Source: Agarilytica sp045430345 (GTDB taxonomy: Bacteria; Pseudomonadota; Gammaproteobacteria; Pseudomonadales; Cellvibrionaceae). From it: 64,000 bases of DNA. Within the stretch, counting starts at the first letter, position 1, and every line of letters starts with the position of its first letter. The stretch lies in assembly GCA_045430345.1 (NCBI GenBank), contig JAILXT010000005.1:62001-126000 (forward strand). Reading direction: 5' to 3'. Below, piece by piece: positions 8,772 through 17,135 of the stretch. The notes under the pieces were generated by a model, which saw only the letters and a program-made list of their open reading frames with translations, did no database searches and was not told where the DNA came from. A program made the position numbers and the translations under genes.

Positions 8772-10799
8772 ATGCGCCTACGTAAACAACTGCTTATTCT
8801 TAGCCTCGTCACACTGGGTTTGCCCTGGGTAGGCTGCCAAACCATAAGAGAAATGGACTCGGCACTGCGCGACGGTCAAACCAAAGCCTTAGCAGCAACG
8901 GCTAGAGCGGTGAGCGCGAGGATTCAAAGTGACGAGAAACTTGTGACGCTTCTGGCTAACGTCGATTTAGCCCAAGATATCAATACAAACGCCGCCTTTT
9001 ACGCCCACCCTCTCCTCTCACCACTTTATTTAGATGGGTATGACGATGACTGGATAAGCCAAAACTACGAATTTAAGGCCCTGGGAGAAAACTCTCCGCA
9101 TCAAATTGTTGTTGGGCAATGGGGAAACGAGCTAAAAATATTCCTTCGCATCTCAGCTCAGCCAATTAACTACTTCAACCCAAGCGAAACCAACTTAAAC
9201 CTCGCGGACCATATTCTCCTAAACACCGTGTCCCAGTCATTCGCTTTATATGCCAGTGCGCCCGGCCCACTGCTCGTCACTCGTATTGAGAACGGCACCG
9301 AGCTTACGAGTAGCGAACGAGAGCACCGCATAAAAGGCGTATGGCTAGAGCACCCCAACGGATTTCAAGTTGAAATCACACTGCCTTTCTCATTGGCAGC
9401 ATCAGGGATCGGTTTTCAGATCGCAAACGGTAAAACCGAAGACCTTGCGCCATCACCACTCCACCCAATTATTCGACAATCGGAAAAGCTCTCACAAGAA
9501 CTCAGCATCTTTTCATCTCACGATACACGCCTGCATCTAATCGATCCCCATGGCTACGTGATTGCGAGCCACGGCAGTATCGACGTGGCGACTCAAAAGA
9601 ACACCCGTCCCCACGGCTTTCTCACATGGATTTATGCCCTGGCGTTGGGAAATAGAGAATACGCACAACTAAAAGGGACTAGCGCTAGCGGTACACTGGA
9701 GGGCAAAGACATCGACCAAACCCTACGTGGCACACCAAGCGCGAGCTGGTTTTCGCTCGGCAACCAACCCTTGGCCCGCGCCAGCAGCCCCCTCAGCTCA
9801 CAGACCAAGACAACCAACGCGGTCATAGGCGCAATCGTCGCAGAGCAAAGCACGAGCGCTATGGCAGACATTACCAACCAAGCCTTCAGTAAAATACTGG
9901 CCTATTCGTTTTTAGCATCCATGTTTGCGGCGGTAAGCCTGGTTTTTTATGCGACCTGGCTAAGCCTTAGAATTCGTAAACTCAGTGAAGCGGCCACCTT
10001 AGCCGTCACCGAAAGCGGCAAGATCACTGAAGACTTCCCCATATTTAAAAGCGGCGATGAGCTAGGAGACCTGTCTCGCAGCTACGCCCAACTGTTAACG
10101 CGCCTGAGAGAATACACGAACTACCTTCGCACCCTATCCAGTAAGCTTTCCCACGAATTAAGAACCCCTCTGGCTATCGTCCGCTCCTCCCTGGATAACC
10201 TAGAGCATGAACCCCTTGGTGACCAAGCAAAGGTCTACGCCGATAGAGCGCGAGAAGGAACGACCCGCTTATCCAATATCCTAAACGCCATGAGCGCCGC
10301 AAGCCGGGTCGAGCAGTCAATAGATGCCTCTGAACGTGAAGAGATCCCCTGCGATGAACTCCTCGAAAACCTCAAGGCGGCCTATGAAGATGTCTATCAA
10401 CACGTATGTTTTCGCCTCAAAATACGGAAAGACCCCAAGGGCTTGGCCGTCAGCGGCTCCGGAGAGTTACTCGTACAAGCCTTAGATAAGCTCGTTGATA
10501 ACGCGGCGGACTTTTGCCCAGAAGATGGCCTGATCGAGCTCGGGCTATACCGGCATCAAGACTGGGTCGTCTTTACCGTCCACAATGAAGGCCCCCCACT
10601 GCCCAGCCATATGCACGGCCAGCTCTTCGACTCCATGGTCTCCGTGCGAGACAAACCGTCCGGCGAAGCGGATCACCACTTAGGCCTAGGCCTCCATATC
10701 GTACGCCTTATTACCGACTTCCATAGTGGCGAAGTACAAGGCTATAACGTGCCGGACAACAGCGGCGTCATCTTTGAGTTGCGCCTACCGGCAAGTTAA
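8772..10799 (+). CDS. pdsS: Sensor histidine kinase with CBM9-like sensor, PdsS kind
   Basis: A 675-residue membrane kinase. Order of parts: N-terminal signal anchor (residues 1-20), a large extracytoplasmic region (about 25-370) that includes a CBM9/DOMON-like beta-sandwich starting near P-L-Y-L-D-G-Y-D-D-D-W, a second membrane segment near 378-398, a HAMP linker, a dimerisation domain with the phospho-accepting His461 in S-H-E-L-R-T-P, an N box L-V-D-N-A, and a G box L-G-L-G-L-H-I-V. This architecture matches the kinases of proteobacterial dedicated sortase systems. A carbohydrate or other surface ligand is a reasonable guess for the sensor, not shown. Its partner is the regulator immediately upstream. 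Confidence 0.85.
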   Translation: MRLRKQLLILSLVTLGLPWVGCQTIREMDSALRDGQTKALAATARAVSARIQSDEKLVTLLANVDLAQDINTNAAFYAHPLLSPLYLDGYDDDWISQNYEFKALGENSPHQIVVGQWGNELKIFLRISAQPINYFNPSETNLNLADHILLNTVSQSFALYASAPGPLLVTRIENGTELTSSEREHRIKGVWLEHPNGFQVEITLPFSLAASGIGFQIANGKTEDLAPSPLHPIIRQSEKLSQELSIFSSHDTRLHLIDPHGYVIASHGSIDVATQKNTRPHGFLTWIYALALGNREYAQLKGTSASGTLEGKDIDQTLRGTPSASWFSLGNQPLARASSPLSSQTKTTNAVIGAIVAEQSTSAMADITNQAFSKILAYSFLASMFAAVSLVFYATWLSLRIRKLSEAATLAVTESGKITEDFPIFKSGDELGDLSRSYAQLLTRLREYTNYLRTLSSKLSHELRTPLAIVRSSLDNLEHEPLGDQAKVYADRAREGTTRLSNILNAMSAASRVEQSIDASEREEIPCDELLENLKAAYEDVYQHVCFRLKIRKDPKGLAVSGSGELLVQALDKLVDNAADFCPEDGLIELGLYRHQDWVVFTVHNEGPPLPSHMHGQLFDSMVSVRDKPSGEADHHLGLGLHIVRLITDFHSGEVQGYNVPDNSGVIFELRLPAS

Positions 10800-10819
10800 G
10801 GCTTCAATACACTCAAACC

Positions 10820-10849
10820 TTGACATGGCTGAGCAAAACCGCATAATAC
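10820..10849 (+). promoter_or_regulatory. Sigma70 promoter for rpsT
   Basis: A perfect -35 TTGACA at 10820-10825 is followed by CATAAT (16-base spacer) or the overlapping TAATAC (18-base spacer). It lies 20 bases after the kinase stop and about 95 bases before rpsT, leaving a leader long enough for S20 autoregulation. Confidence 0.7.
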
Positions 10850-10942
10850 CGCGTCCTTAATTCGCTCAAGCCAAAAGTGCTGGGCCAATTGACCCAATTT
10901 ATACGTTTTAACACTAAAAAATATCAGTAGGAGCAACACACT

Positions 10943-11209
10943 GTGGCAAATTCCCCTCAAGCGAAAAAGCGCGCTCGTCAAAACGACAAAGCACGCATAC
11001 ACAACGCTAGCCTGCGCTCCATGGTTCGCACCTATCTTAAAAAAGTAGTTGCAGCAATCGAAGCAGGTGACGTTGAAGTAGCTAAGAAAGCATACGAAGA
11101 AGCCGTTCCCGTACTCGACCGGATGGCCGACAAAGGCATTCTTCACAAGAACAAAGCCGCTCGTCATAAGAGCCGCTTGAACGCCCAGGTTAAAGCCTTA
11201 GCCGCTTAA
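10943..11209 (+). CDS. rpsT: 30S ribosomal protein S20
   Basis: Primary 16S rRNA-binding protein of the small subunit body; 88 residues, the usual length, with the expected very basic N-terminus (A-K-K-R-A-R-Q-N-D-K) and two long helices. The start is GTG, nine bases after an AGGAG ribosome binding site; rpsT of E. coli also uses a non-ATG start (TTG), which is tied to autoregulation, so the weak start here is probably functional. It is a single-gene unit with its own promoter and terminator. Synteny with proB, obgE, rpmA, rplU and ispB is as in Pseudomonas. Confidence 0.98.
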   Translation: MANSPQAKKRARQNDKARIHNASLRSMVRTYLKKVVAAIEAGDVEVAKKAYEEAVPVLDRMADKGILHKNKAARHKSRLNAQVKALAA

Positions 11210-11226
11210 ATCTAACGGCAGTTCTC

Positions 11227-11254
11227 AAAAAAACCGGCTTCTGCCGGTTTTTTT
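11227..11254 (+). terminator. Rho-independent terminator of rpsT
   Basis: Stem ACCGGC/GCCGGT with a TTCT loop, flanked by seven A residues and seven T residues. The A/T flanks extend the stem and would let it work in both directions. It starts 18 bases after the rpsT stop. Confidence 0.93.
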
Positions 11255-11432
11255 GTGTCTGACGATAAGCCATTCATAATAAATATGCAGGGCAGTATCA
11301 GACCAAGGAATGAGACTATCAAAGAAACGGAAATAACATCAGGGATAGAGACACAGCGCCTCAAATAGCAATAAACAAGCTTGAGCGAACACAACCAGCC
11401 CCCGACAAACGGAGTTACTATAGGCCGTCGGC

Positions 11433-12485
11433 TTATACTGCCTTTTTTAACGCTTCTATTAACCGAAGCGTTTGCTCAAGTGTACCGAGCGTTACTCTTA
11501 AACCAATATTACCGTCCGCGTCTTTTTTAGGACGTACCAATATATTGCTTGCTTGAAGGTGCTGTTGAACGGCATCTGGATTCTCAGGGAACATCCAGAT
11601 GTAGTTTGCCTCACTCGGCCAATACTGAATATTCTGATCATCTAAAAACGCTTCAAACTCTGGCTTTGATTGCGTCATGACTTCTTTCACATAACGCTCG
11701 GTATATTCTGGGTTATCTAAAGCGGCTCTTGCAGCGACAACGCCTAACTGATTGATATCGTATGGGCCTCGCACACTAAGCAGTGCCTGGATATTCTCTT
11801 CTGCGGCGATCAAATAACCGAAGCGTAAAGACGGCATACCCCATGTTTTGGAGAAGGTACGAGTGATAACAATATTCGGATATTCAGCTACGTATCCTGC
11901 GACTGTTTTTTGTGAATATTCAAAATAACATTCGTCGACAAGCACACATGCTTTTGGCGCTGCTTGGGCAATTGATAGAATATCTTCCGACTCGGCGCCG
12001 ACACCGCTAGGGTTATTCGGGCTAGCGATACAGATCACGCGCGTCTTCTCATTTACTGCGGCAATAATATCCTTAACTGGCAACCCGTTTTCTCGCGAAT
12101 AAAAAGGGGCAATCACCTTCATTCCCTCGATCTGAGCACACTGGTTATACATCGCGAAATTAGGTTCAGGAATAATCACTTCTTCACCAGCCACGGCACA
12201 CGCCCGAAACACAAGCTCAATGCCTTGATCCGAACCATTTGAAATCATTATTTGTGATGCGTCAGCGCCAGTGTAGTCCGATAATCGTTGCACGATATCG
12301 CCATATGAAGGGTACAACTGAATGCGGTCGCTGCGAATATAGTCAATCAAGGCATCGCGAACAGGCGCGCTAACAGGCAGCGTTCTCTCGTTAAAATCAA
12401 GCAACAAATGCTTATCTGGATCTCGCCCTTCTAACGGTGGTTTGTATGCAGATAACTTATAGAGGTGTGATTTAAAAATGGGCAT
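11433..12485 (-). CDS. hisC: Histidinol-phosphate aminotransferase-like class I/II aminotransferase
   Basis: PLP enzyme of fold type I that, in its best-known form, transfers an amino group from glutamate to imidazole-acetol phosphate in histidine synthesis. The 350-residue length is typical of HisC. The Schiff-base lysine is Lys213 in T-F-S-K-T-W; other cofactor residues are in S-N-G-S-D-Q (near 85), N-N-P-S-G (157-161) and R-F-G-Y-L. The ATG has no clear ribosome binding site, and a candidate promoter (TTGACA at 12526-12521, CATATT at 12504-12499, minus strand) would place transcription start only a few bases upstream, suggesting a nearly leaderless message. No other his gene is in the window, so a paralogous role on another amino acid is possible. 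Confidence 0.85.
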   Translation of the reverse strand: MPIFKSHLYKLSAYKPPLEGRDPDKHLLLDFNERTLPVSAPVRDALIDYIRSDRIQLYPSYGDIVQRLSDYTGADASQIMISNGSDQGIELVFRACAVAGEEVIIPEPNFAMYNQCAQIEGMKVIAPFYSRENGLPVKDIIAAVNEKTRVICIASPNNPSGVGAESEDILSIAQAAPKACVLVDECYFEYSQKTVAGYVAEYPNIVITRTFSKTWGMPSLRFGYLIAAEENIQALLSVRGPYDINQLGVVAARAALDNPEYTERYVKEVMTQSKPEFEAFLDDQNIQYWPSEANYIWMFPENPDAVQQHLQASNILVRPKKDADGNIGLRVTLGTLEQTLRLIEALKKAV

Positions 12486-12559
12486 AGTTACGAGCTTAAA
12501 TATGGGGTGAATAAAACACGTGTCAACTTATTGGGTCTAGAGGCTTTTGTACACGTTAA

Positions 12560-12573
12560 AATTTACGTAAATT
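12560..12573. promoter_or_regulatory. Perfect 14-base palindrome upstream of hisC
   Basis: AATTTACGTAAATT reads the same on both strands. It lies in the 117-base gap between proB and hisC, about 35 bases upstream of a TTGACA -35 element for hisC on the minus strand. An activator or repressor site is possible; no known consensus was recognised. Confidence 0.35.
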
Positions 12574-12602
12574 AAAACGAGCACGCTCTAGCGGACGAAA
12601 TA

Positions 12603-13724
12603 CTAGGAAAGCACTAAATTATCCCGATGAATAAGCTCATCGAAATCTTTGTAACCCAGATGTCGTTCAATATCCGCTGACGATTTCCCAATAATTTTTC
12701 GAGCATCGTCACTATTATAGTTAACTAAGCCTCGGGCAATTTCGTTCCCCTCGCCATCCCGACAGACAATCATCTCTCCACGCGTAAAATAACCCACGAT
12801 GGAGGTGACCCCAACAGGCAAGAGGCTTTTTCCCTTGTCCCGTAAAACGGATACAGCGCCGTCATCTAAAACCACAACGCCTTTAGATTGTAAATTGCCC
12901 GCAAGCCAACGCTTTCTCGCCGCAAGTGGCTGCTGATTGGCGAACAGAAGGGTCCCGAGCATTTCTCCTTCGGCAACACGGTTAATTACATCAAAAATAT
13001 TACCGCCAACAATAACCGTATCCGCTCCAGATCTTGCCGCTATACGTGCGGCACGTACTTTACTGATCATACCGCCACGCCCTAAGGAACCACCCTGCCC
13101 GGCCATATCATCCAACTCGGAAGACAAGGCTGAGCGTTCGTGAATAATGTTAGCGAGCGCATTGGTGCGAGGGTCGCTGTCGTACATTCCCTTTTGATCG
13201 GTCAAAATACAGAGCGTATCGGCTTCAATTAAGTTTGCGACTAACGCACCCAAAGTGTCGTTATCCCCAAAGCGAATTTCATCCGTCACGACGGTATCAT
13301 TTTCGTTAATGATTGGAATAACATTCAACTTAACGAGTGTACGGATCGTTGAGCGCGCATTGAGGTAACGCTGGCGATCAGACAAGTCATCGTGATCCAA
13401 CAGCACTTGCGCGGTTTTTAAGTTATATTTTTGAAATTCTTGCTCGTAGGCTTGAACAAGGCTCGATTGGCCAACCGCCGCAGCGGCTTGCTGCTCATGA
13501 ATAGATTTGGGACGAGATGTCCAACCTAAGCGCGTCATGCCCGCAGCGACTGCACCAGAAGAAACGACAACCACCTGATAGCCACGTTTAGTTAAGGCCG
13601 CAATTTGCTTTACCCAACCTTCCATGGCGGTACGGTCCAGACCTTTGCCCGCGTCCGTTAACAGCGCGCTGCCTATTTTTACGACCCAGCGCCGGCTTTG
13701 TTTTATTTGTTGTCGCCTATTCAT
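12603..13724 (-). CDS. proB: Glutamate 5-kinase
   Basis: First enzyme of proline synthesis: phosphorylates L-glutamate to glutamyl 5-phosphate and is the step inhibited by proline. The 373-residue protein has an amino-acid kinase domain (about 8-260), with V-V-K-I-G-S-A-L-L at the start, V-S-S-G-A-V-A-A-G and the I-I-N-E-N-D-T-V segment, followed by a C-terminal PUA domain (about 280-365), which not all ProB proteins carry. It lies 83 bases downstream of obgE in the conserved rplU-rpmA-obgE-proB order. Assignment is secure. Confidence 0.97.
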   Translation of the reverse strand: MNRRQQIKQSRRWVVKIGSALLTDAGKGLDRTAMEGWVKQIAALTKRGYQVVVVSSGAVAAGMTRLGWTSRPKSIHEQQAAAAVGQSSLVQAYEQEFQKYNLKTAQVLLDHDDLSDRQRYLNARSTIRTLVKLNVIPIINENDTVVTDEIRFGDNDTLGALVANLIEADTLCILTDQKGMYDSDPRTNALANIIHERSALSSELDDMAGQGGSLGRGGMISKVRAARIAARSGADTVIVGGNIFDVINRVAEGEMLGTLLFANQQPLAARKRWLAGNLQSKGVVVLDDGAVSVLRDKGKSLLPVGVTSIVGYFTRGEMIVCRDGEGNEIARGLVNYNSDDARKIIGKSSADIERHLGYKDFDELIHRDNLVLS

Positions 13725-13807
13725 AATTCACTTGCTAATGCGTAATCGGGGCTACTACATCCTAAAATTTATAGTTCGATGCGATGTAACAAAAATACGA
13801 TGCTATT

Positions 13808-14998
13808 CTAACGTACGTATTCCACATCTACATCGCTATCATCTTCGTCATCATCACTGTCATCGTCTTGGTCTTTTGGCGTCTTTCGAGACAAGCGTAG
13901 CTGATCAATTTTCTCACGTGCTTCTCGCTGCATGCGTTCCTGAATATCACGCTCTTCAGCAAGTACTTCTTCGTTTTCTTTCTCGTCACTCCATCGCTCT
14001 TCCAGGTAGCAAAGCATGTCTTCACACAAACGCTTTGTGCCTTCGCGATTAATCGCAGAAACGGTATAAACGGGCCCAGTCCAATTCAAGGCCTTAACCA
14101 AGGCCTGCTTCCGTTGTTCAATTTCGTCTTCGTCAATCAAATCACACTTGTTGATGACCAGCCAACGGGGGCGGTTCGCGAGTGTATCACTAAAGCGTGA
14201 TAATTCTCGGACCACGCCGAGCGCACTCTCGACAGGGTCAGTGCCGTCTACCGGATAGATATCGACCATGTGCAGTAAAATTCGACAACGCGTGAGGTGT
14301 TTCAAAAAGCGAATACCCAAACCCGCGCCTTCGGAAGCCCCTTCGATAATGCCCGGGATATCCGCAATCACAAAACTGCGATACTCCTGTACTTTCACGA
14401 CCCCTAGACTTGGGATCAACGTAGTAAAGGGGTAATCGGCTACTTTTGGTTCCGCTGCAGAAACGGCTCGAATAAAGGTCGACTTCCCTGCGTTAGGTAA
14501 TCCCAGCGTCCCAACATCAGCCAGTAGCTTAAGTTCTAGCTTAAGGTTTTTGAGATCACCTTCAGAACCGGAACTGGTCTCACGTGGCGCTCGATTTATG
14601 CTCGACTTGTAGCGCGTATTGCCTAAGCCGTGAAATCCGCCCTGAGCAACCAGGAGACGCTCTCCGTGCTCTGTGAGGTCACCCACAATAGATTCTGAAT
14701 CTTCATCTAACACGGACGTGCCGATGGGCACCTTTAATACGAGATCTTCGCCTTTGGCACCGGTGCAGTTACGACCACTGCCTTGCTTACCGTTTTCGGC
14801 GTTGTAGCGCCGCTGGTAGCGGTAATCCACCAATGTATTGATATTTTCGTCAGCTTCTAAGTAAACACTGCCGCCATCACCGCCATCACCACCGTCGGGC
14901 CCACCACGCTCAATGTATTTCTCCCGACGGAAACTCAGGCAGCCATTACCACCCTTACCTGCCTGCACCACAATCGGGGCTTCATCTACAAATTTCAT
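13808..14998 (-). CDS. obgE: GTPase ObgE/CgtA
   Basis: Essential GTPase that binds the 50S subunit late in assembly and links growth to the stringent response. The 396-residue protein shows the glycine-rich Obg fold (1-158), then a G domain with G-L-P-N-A-G-K-S-T (P loop), D-I-P-G-I-I-E-G-A (switch II) and N-K-C-D-L (G4). It ends in a long acidic low-complexity tail of Asp/Glu/Ser, common in gammaproteobacterial Obg proteins. An intrinsic terminator separates it from rpmA, so full-length rplU transcripts would reach it only by read-through, or it has its own promoter in the 126-base gap. Confidence 0.98.
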   Translation of the reverse strand: MKFVDEAPIVVQAGKGGNGCLSFRREKYIERGGPDGGDGGDGGSVYLEADENINTLVDYRYQRRYNAENGKQGSGRNCTGAKGEDLVLKVPIGTSVLDEDSESIVGDLTEHGERLLVAQGGFHGLGNTRYKSSINRAPRETSSGSEGDLKNLKLELKLLADVGTLGLPNAGKSTFIRAVSAAEPKVADYPFTTLIPSLGVVKVQEYRSFVIADIPGIIEGASEGAGLGIRFLKHLTRCRILLHMVDIYPVDGTDPVESALGVVRELSRFSDTLANRPRWLVINKCDLIDEDEIEQRKQALVKALNWTGPVYTVSAINREGTKRLCEDMLCYLEERWSDEKENEEVLAEERDIQERMQREAREKIDQLRLSRKTPKDQDDDSDDDEDDSDVDVEYVR

Positions 14999-15040
14999 GA
15001 TACATACTCGCTGCGATGACGCATTATCTTCAAAAATAAA

Positions 15041-15074
15041 AACGCCCCACTACTGATAACAGCAGCGGGGCGTT
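15041..15074 (-). terminator. Rho-independent terminator after rpmA
   Basis: Stem AACGCCCC/GGGGCGTT with an 18-base loop, followed on the minus strand by a T-rich run (GTTTTTATTTTTG). It lies 50 bases after the rpmA stop and 43 bases before obgE. Confidence 0.88.
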
Positions 15075-15124
15075 CAAATTCACTACGATCCAGGTAGCTT
15101 TACCCAGATATTAAAAGCCAGGTA

Positions 15125-15382
15125 TTAGGCTGTTTCGATAGAAACGAACTTGCGACTTTTATCGCCTTTTACGTCAAATCGAACTGCGCCGTCAGCTTTA
15201 GCGAAAAGTGTATAGTCTTTTCCAACGCCAACGTTTTTACCTGCATGAAACTTTGTGCCGCGCTGACGAACAATAATGTTGCCCGCTAGAACTTGCTCGC
15301 CGCCAAAACGCTTAACGCCTAAGCGTTTACTCTCGGAATCTCTTCCGTTACTGGTACTACCGCCTGCTTTCTTATGAGCCAT
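15125..15382 (-). CDS. rpmA: 50S ribosomal protein L27
   Basis: Large-subunit protein whose N-terminal tail reaches the peptidyl transferase centre. It has 85 residues and begins A-H-K-K-A-G-G-S-T, the direct start of gammaproteobacterial L27, with no cleavable N-terminal extension of the kind seen in Firmicutes. It lies 33 bases after rplU in the same transcript and is followed by an intrinsic terminator. Confidence 0.98.
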   Translation of the reverse strand: MAHKKAGGSTSNGRDSESKRLGVKRFGGEQVLAGNIIVRQRGTKFHAGKNVGVGKDYTLFAKADGAVRFDVKGDKSRKFVSIETA

Positions 15383-15415
15383 GACCTATTATCCTCAAAA
15401 TCTTTACGTGTGCTA

Positions 15416-15727
15416 TTAACCGTTAATTCCAGTGATTTTCACTTCTGTGTACCACTGACGATGCCCTTGACGCTTCATAGAGTGCTTACGACGACGGAAC
15501 TTGATGATCGTCACTTTATCGCCGCGGCCATGAGCAACAACTTCTGCTGTTACTTTAGCGCCATCAACGGTGGGGGCACCGATTTTAACGTCTTCACCAT
15601 TTGCAACCAAAAGAACCTGATCGAAATCGATAGACTCGCCTGTGGCTGCTTCAATCTTTTCGAGGCGTAGAACCTCACCTTCTTCAACCCGGTGTTGCTT
15701 GCCACCGGCAGCGATAACTGCGTACAT
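15416..15727 (-). CDS. rplU: 50S ribosomal protein L21
   Basis: Binds 23S rRNA in the large subunit. It has 103 residues starting M-Y-A-V-I-A-A-G-G-K-Q, the family N-terminus, and K-F-R-R-R-K-H near the basic C-terminal half. An in-frame TTG at 15739 would add four residues, but the GGAG element seven bases before the ATG at 15727 fixes the start. First gene of the rplU-rpmA pair, divergent from ispB as in many gammaproteobacteria. Confidence 0.98.
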   Translation of the reverse strand: MYAVIAAGGKQHRVEEGEVLRLEKIEAATGESIDFDQVLLVANGEDVKIGAPTVDGAKVTAEVVAHGRGDKVTIIKFRRRKHSMKRQGHRQWYTEVKITGING

Positions 15728-16033
15728 ACATTGCTCCAAATTGTGTATTGGACGATACGAAGCAGCTGTGCGACAAAACGATCCCGAAAGATCAAAGTTC
15801 AGCGCTAACTCAGCATTTAAAGGCGCTACAGCCAGTCATTCACATAGTTGTGTCAATTGACTAGCGTGGCCCAACAAGGCTTGCATCGTTGAGTTTCGTT
15901 TTAAGGGGCGCGAATTCTAATCGAAACGAGACCAACTAGCAAGACAATTGCCTATTCTGCGCGCACCTCCACGCCATTGCACAAAGTTCGATCGACGATC
16001 CACCCTCCCATACCATCAACTCGCAGCAGACGC

Positions 16034-16062
16034 TTGACAGTACCGTGCCTGCCCCCTAGCAT
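16034..16062 (+). promoter_or_regulatory. Sigma70 promoter for ispB
   Basis: Perfect -35 TTGACA at 16034-16039, 17-base spacer, and -10 TAGCAT at 16057-16062. Predicted transcription start is near 16069, giving a leader of about 67 bases. Confidence 0.65.
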
Positions 16063-16073
16063 CGCTTCGAAAA

Positions 16074-16089
16074 TAATACCGCGGTATTA
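16074..16089. promoter_or_regulatory. Perfect 16-base palindrome at the ispB transcription start: candidate operator
   Basis: TAATACCGCGGTATTA is fully self-complementary. Its 14-base core starts 13 bases after the end of the -10 element and ends 47 bases before the ispB ATG, where a repressor would block early transcription. A near-identical core with the same distance from the -10 lies upstream of fabA at 24113-24126. No known regulator consensus was recognised. Confidence 0.55.
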
Positions 16090-16135
16090 CCGGAGCATTG
16101 CCTCCCGGTCCTGCCGGCTCTCTCTTAGGAACCGC

Positions 16136-17098
16136 ATGTTTTCATTCCAAAAGGTTGTTGCCTCAGAATTCGAGCAGCTTAACGAGACAATTGTAAGCCA
16201 ATTGCACTCCGACGTTGGGCTTGTAGAAAATATTGGCCACTATATTGTCGATGCTGGCGGCAAGCGCTTGCGACCATTGCTTGTCCTATTGTTTGCCCGC
16301 GGCTTAAACCATCAACACCAAAGCCAAATCGATTTAGCCACCATCATAGAGTTTATCCACACGGCGACGCTCCTTCATGATGATGTGGTGGATATATCAT
16401 CGCTTCGCAGAGGGCGCGCCACAGCCAATGCCAAATGGGGTAACGCCCCCAGTGTGCTCGTGGGTGATTTCCTCTACTCGCGCGCGTTCCAAATCATGGT
16501 CCAGATAGGCGATATGGATATTATGTCCATACTGTCCGGCACCACTAACGTTATCGCCGAAGGGGAAGTTCAGCAGCTCGTCAACGCGAAAGATCCGGAC
16601 GTGGACGAAGAACGTTATATGAACGTCATCCACAAGAAAACTGCTGTATTATTTGAAGCTGCATGCGAGACTGCAGCGGTGATCGCCAAAGGTAGCGAAC
16701 AACAGCGCGAGAGTGCGGTAAAATACGGATACCACTTAGGCGTAGCCTTTCAACTGGTGGATGATGCACTTGACTACGACGGCGACCCCGAAACGCTAGG
16801 GAAAAATATCGGCGACGATCTAGCAGAGGGCAAACCAACTCTGCCGCTGATTTATACCATACGCCATGGCGACGCAGAGACAGGCGCAATGATCCGCGCC
16901 GCAATAGAAAATGGCAGCGTAGATCAGCTTCCCAATATTGTGGAAGCCGTACAGAAATATGGCGGTCTTGATTACGTTCGTCAAAAAGCACTTGAACATG
17001 TAGAACAAGCGAAAGCATCGTTAGACGTTATTCCTGATTCCCCGTATAAATCAGCATTGGTGGATCTCGCAAACTTTTCTGTAGAGCGCTCGTTTTAA
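16136..17098 (+). CDS. ispB: Octaprenyl diphosphate synthase (polyprenyl synthetase)
   Basis: Trans-prenyltransferase that extends farnesyl diphosphate with isopentenyl diphosphate to make the quinone side chain. The protein has 320 residues, close to E. coli IspB. The first Asp-rich motif is L-L-H-D-D-V-V-D near residue 82 and the second is L-V-D-D-A-L-D-Y near 208; G-G-K-R-L-R-P binds the homoallylic substrate. The ATG at 16136 is chosen over a longer frame because of an upstream AGGA and because M-F-S-F-Q matches the family N-terminus. Chain length (C40 or other) cannot be fixed from sequence. Strongly predicted promoter and operator precede it. Confidence 0.95.
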   Translation: MFSFQKVVASEFEQLNETIVSQLHSDVGLVENIGHYIVDAGGKRLRPLLVLLFARGLNHQHQSQIDLATIIEFIHTATLLHDDVVDISSLRRGRATANAKWGNAPSVLVGDFLYSRAFQIMVQIGDMDIMSILSGTTNVIAEGEVQQLVNAKDPDVDEERYMNVIHKKTAVLFEAACETAAVIAKGSEQQRESAVKYGYHLGVAFQLVDDALDYDGDPETLGKNIGDDLAEGKPTLPLIYTIRHGDAETGAMIRAAIENGSVDQLPNIVEAVQKYGGLDYVRQKALEHVEQAKASLDVIPDSPYKSALVDLANFSVERSF

Positions 17099-17135
17099 AG
17101 TTGAACCTGCGCCGCTACACCAGAATAGGTCGTAT

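Larger units (their letters stand above)
15728..16135. other. Divergent rplU/ispB intergenic region
   Basis: About 400 bases without a credible gene. The right half holds a strong ispB promoter and a perfect 16-base palindrome, described separately. The left half is the rplU leader side; a TTGACA is present on the minus strand near 15856-15851 but no convincing -10 follows it at normal spacing. An open frame beginning at 15977 is only an upstream extension of ispB without a ribosome binding site. Confidence 0.6.

Noticed and set aside
11212..11394. 60-codon minus-strand ORF with a hydrophobic stretch after rpsT
   Set aside because: Its 3' end runs through the rpsT terminator stem and it has no ribosome binding site.
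15977..16135. 53-codon N-terminal extension of ispB
   Set aside because: It would cover the promoter and palindrome, has no ribosome binding site, and does not resemble the family.
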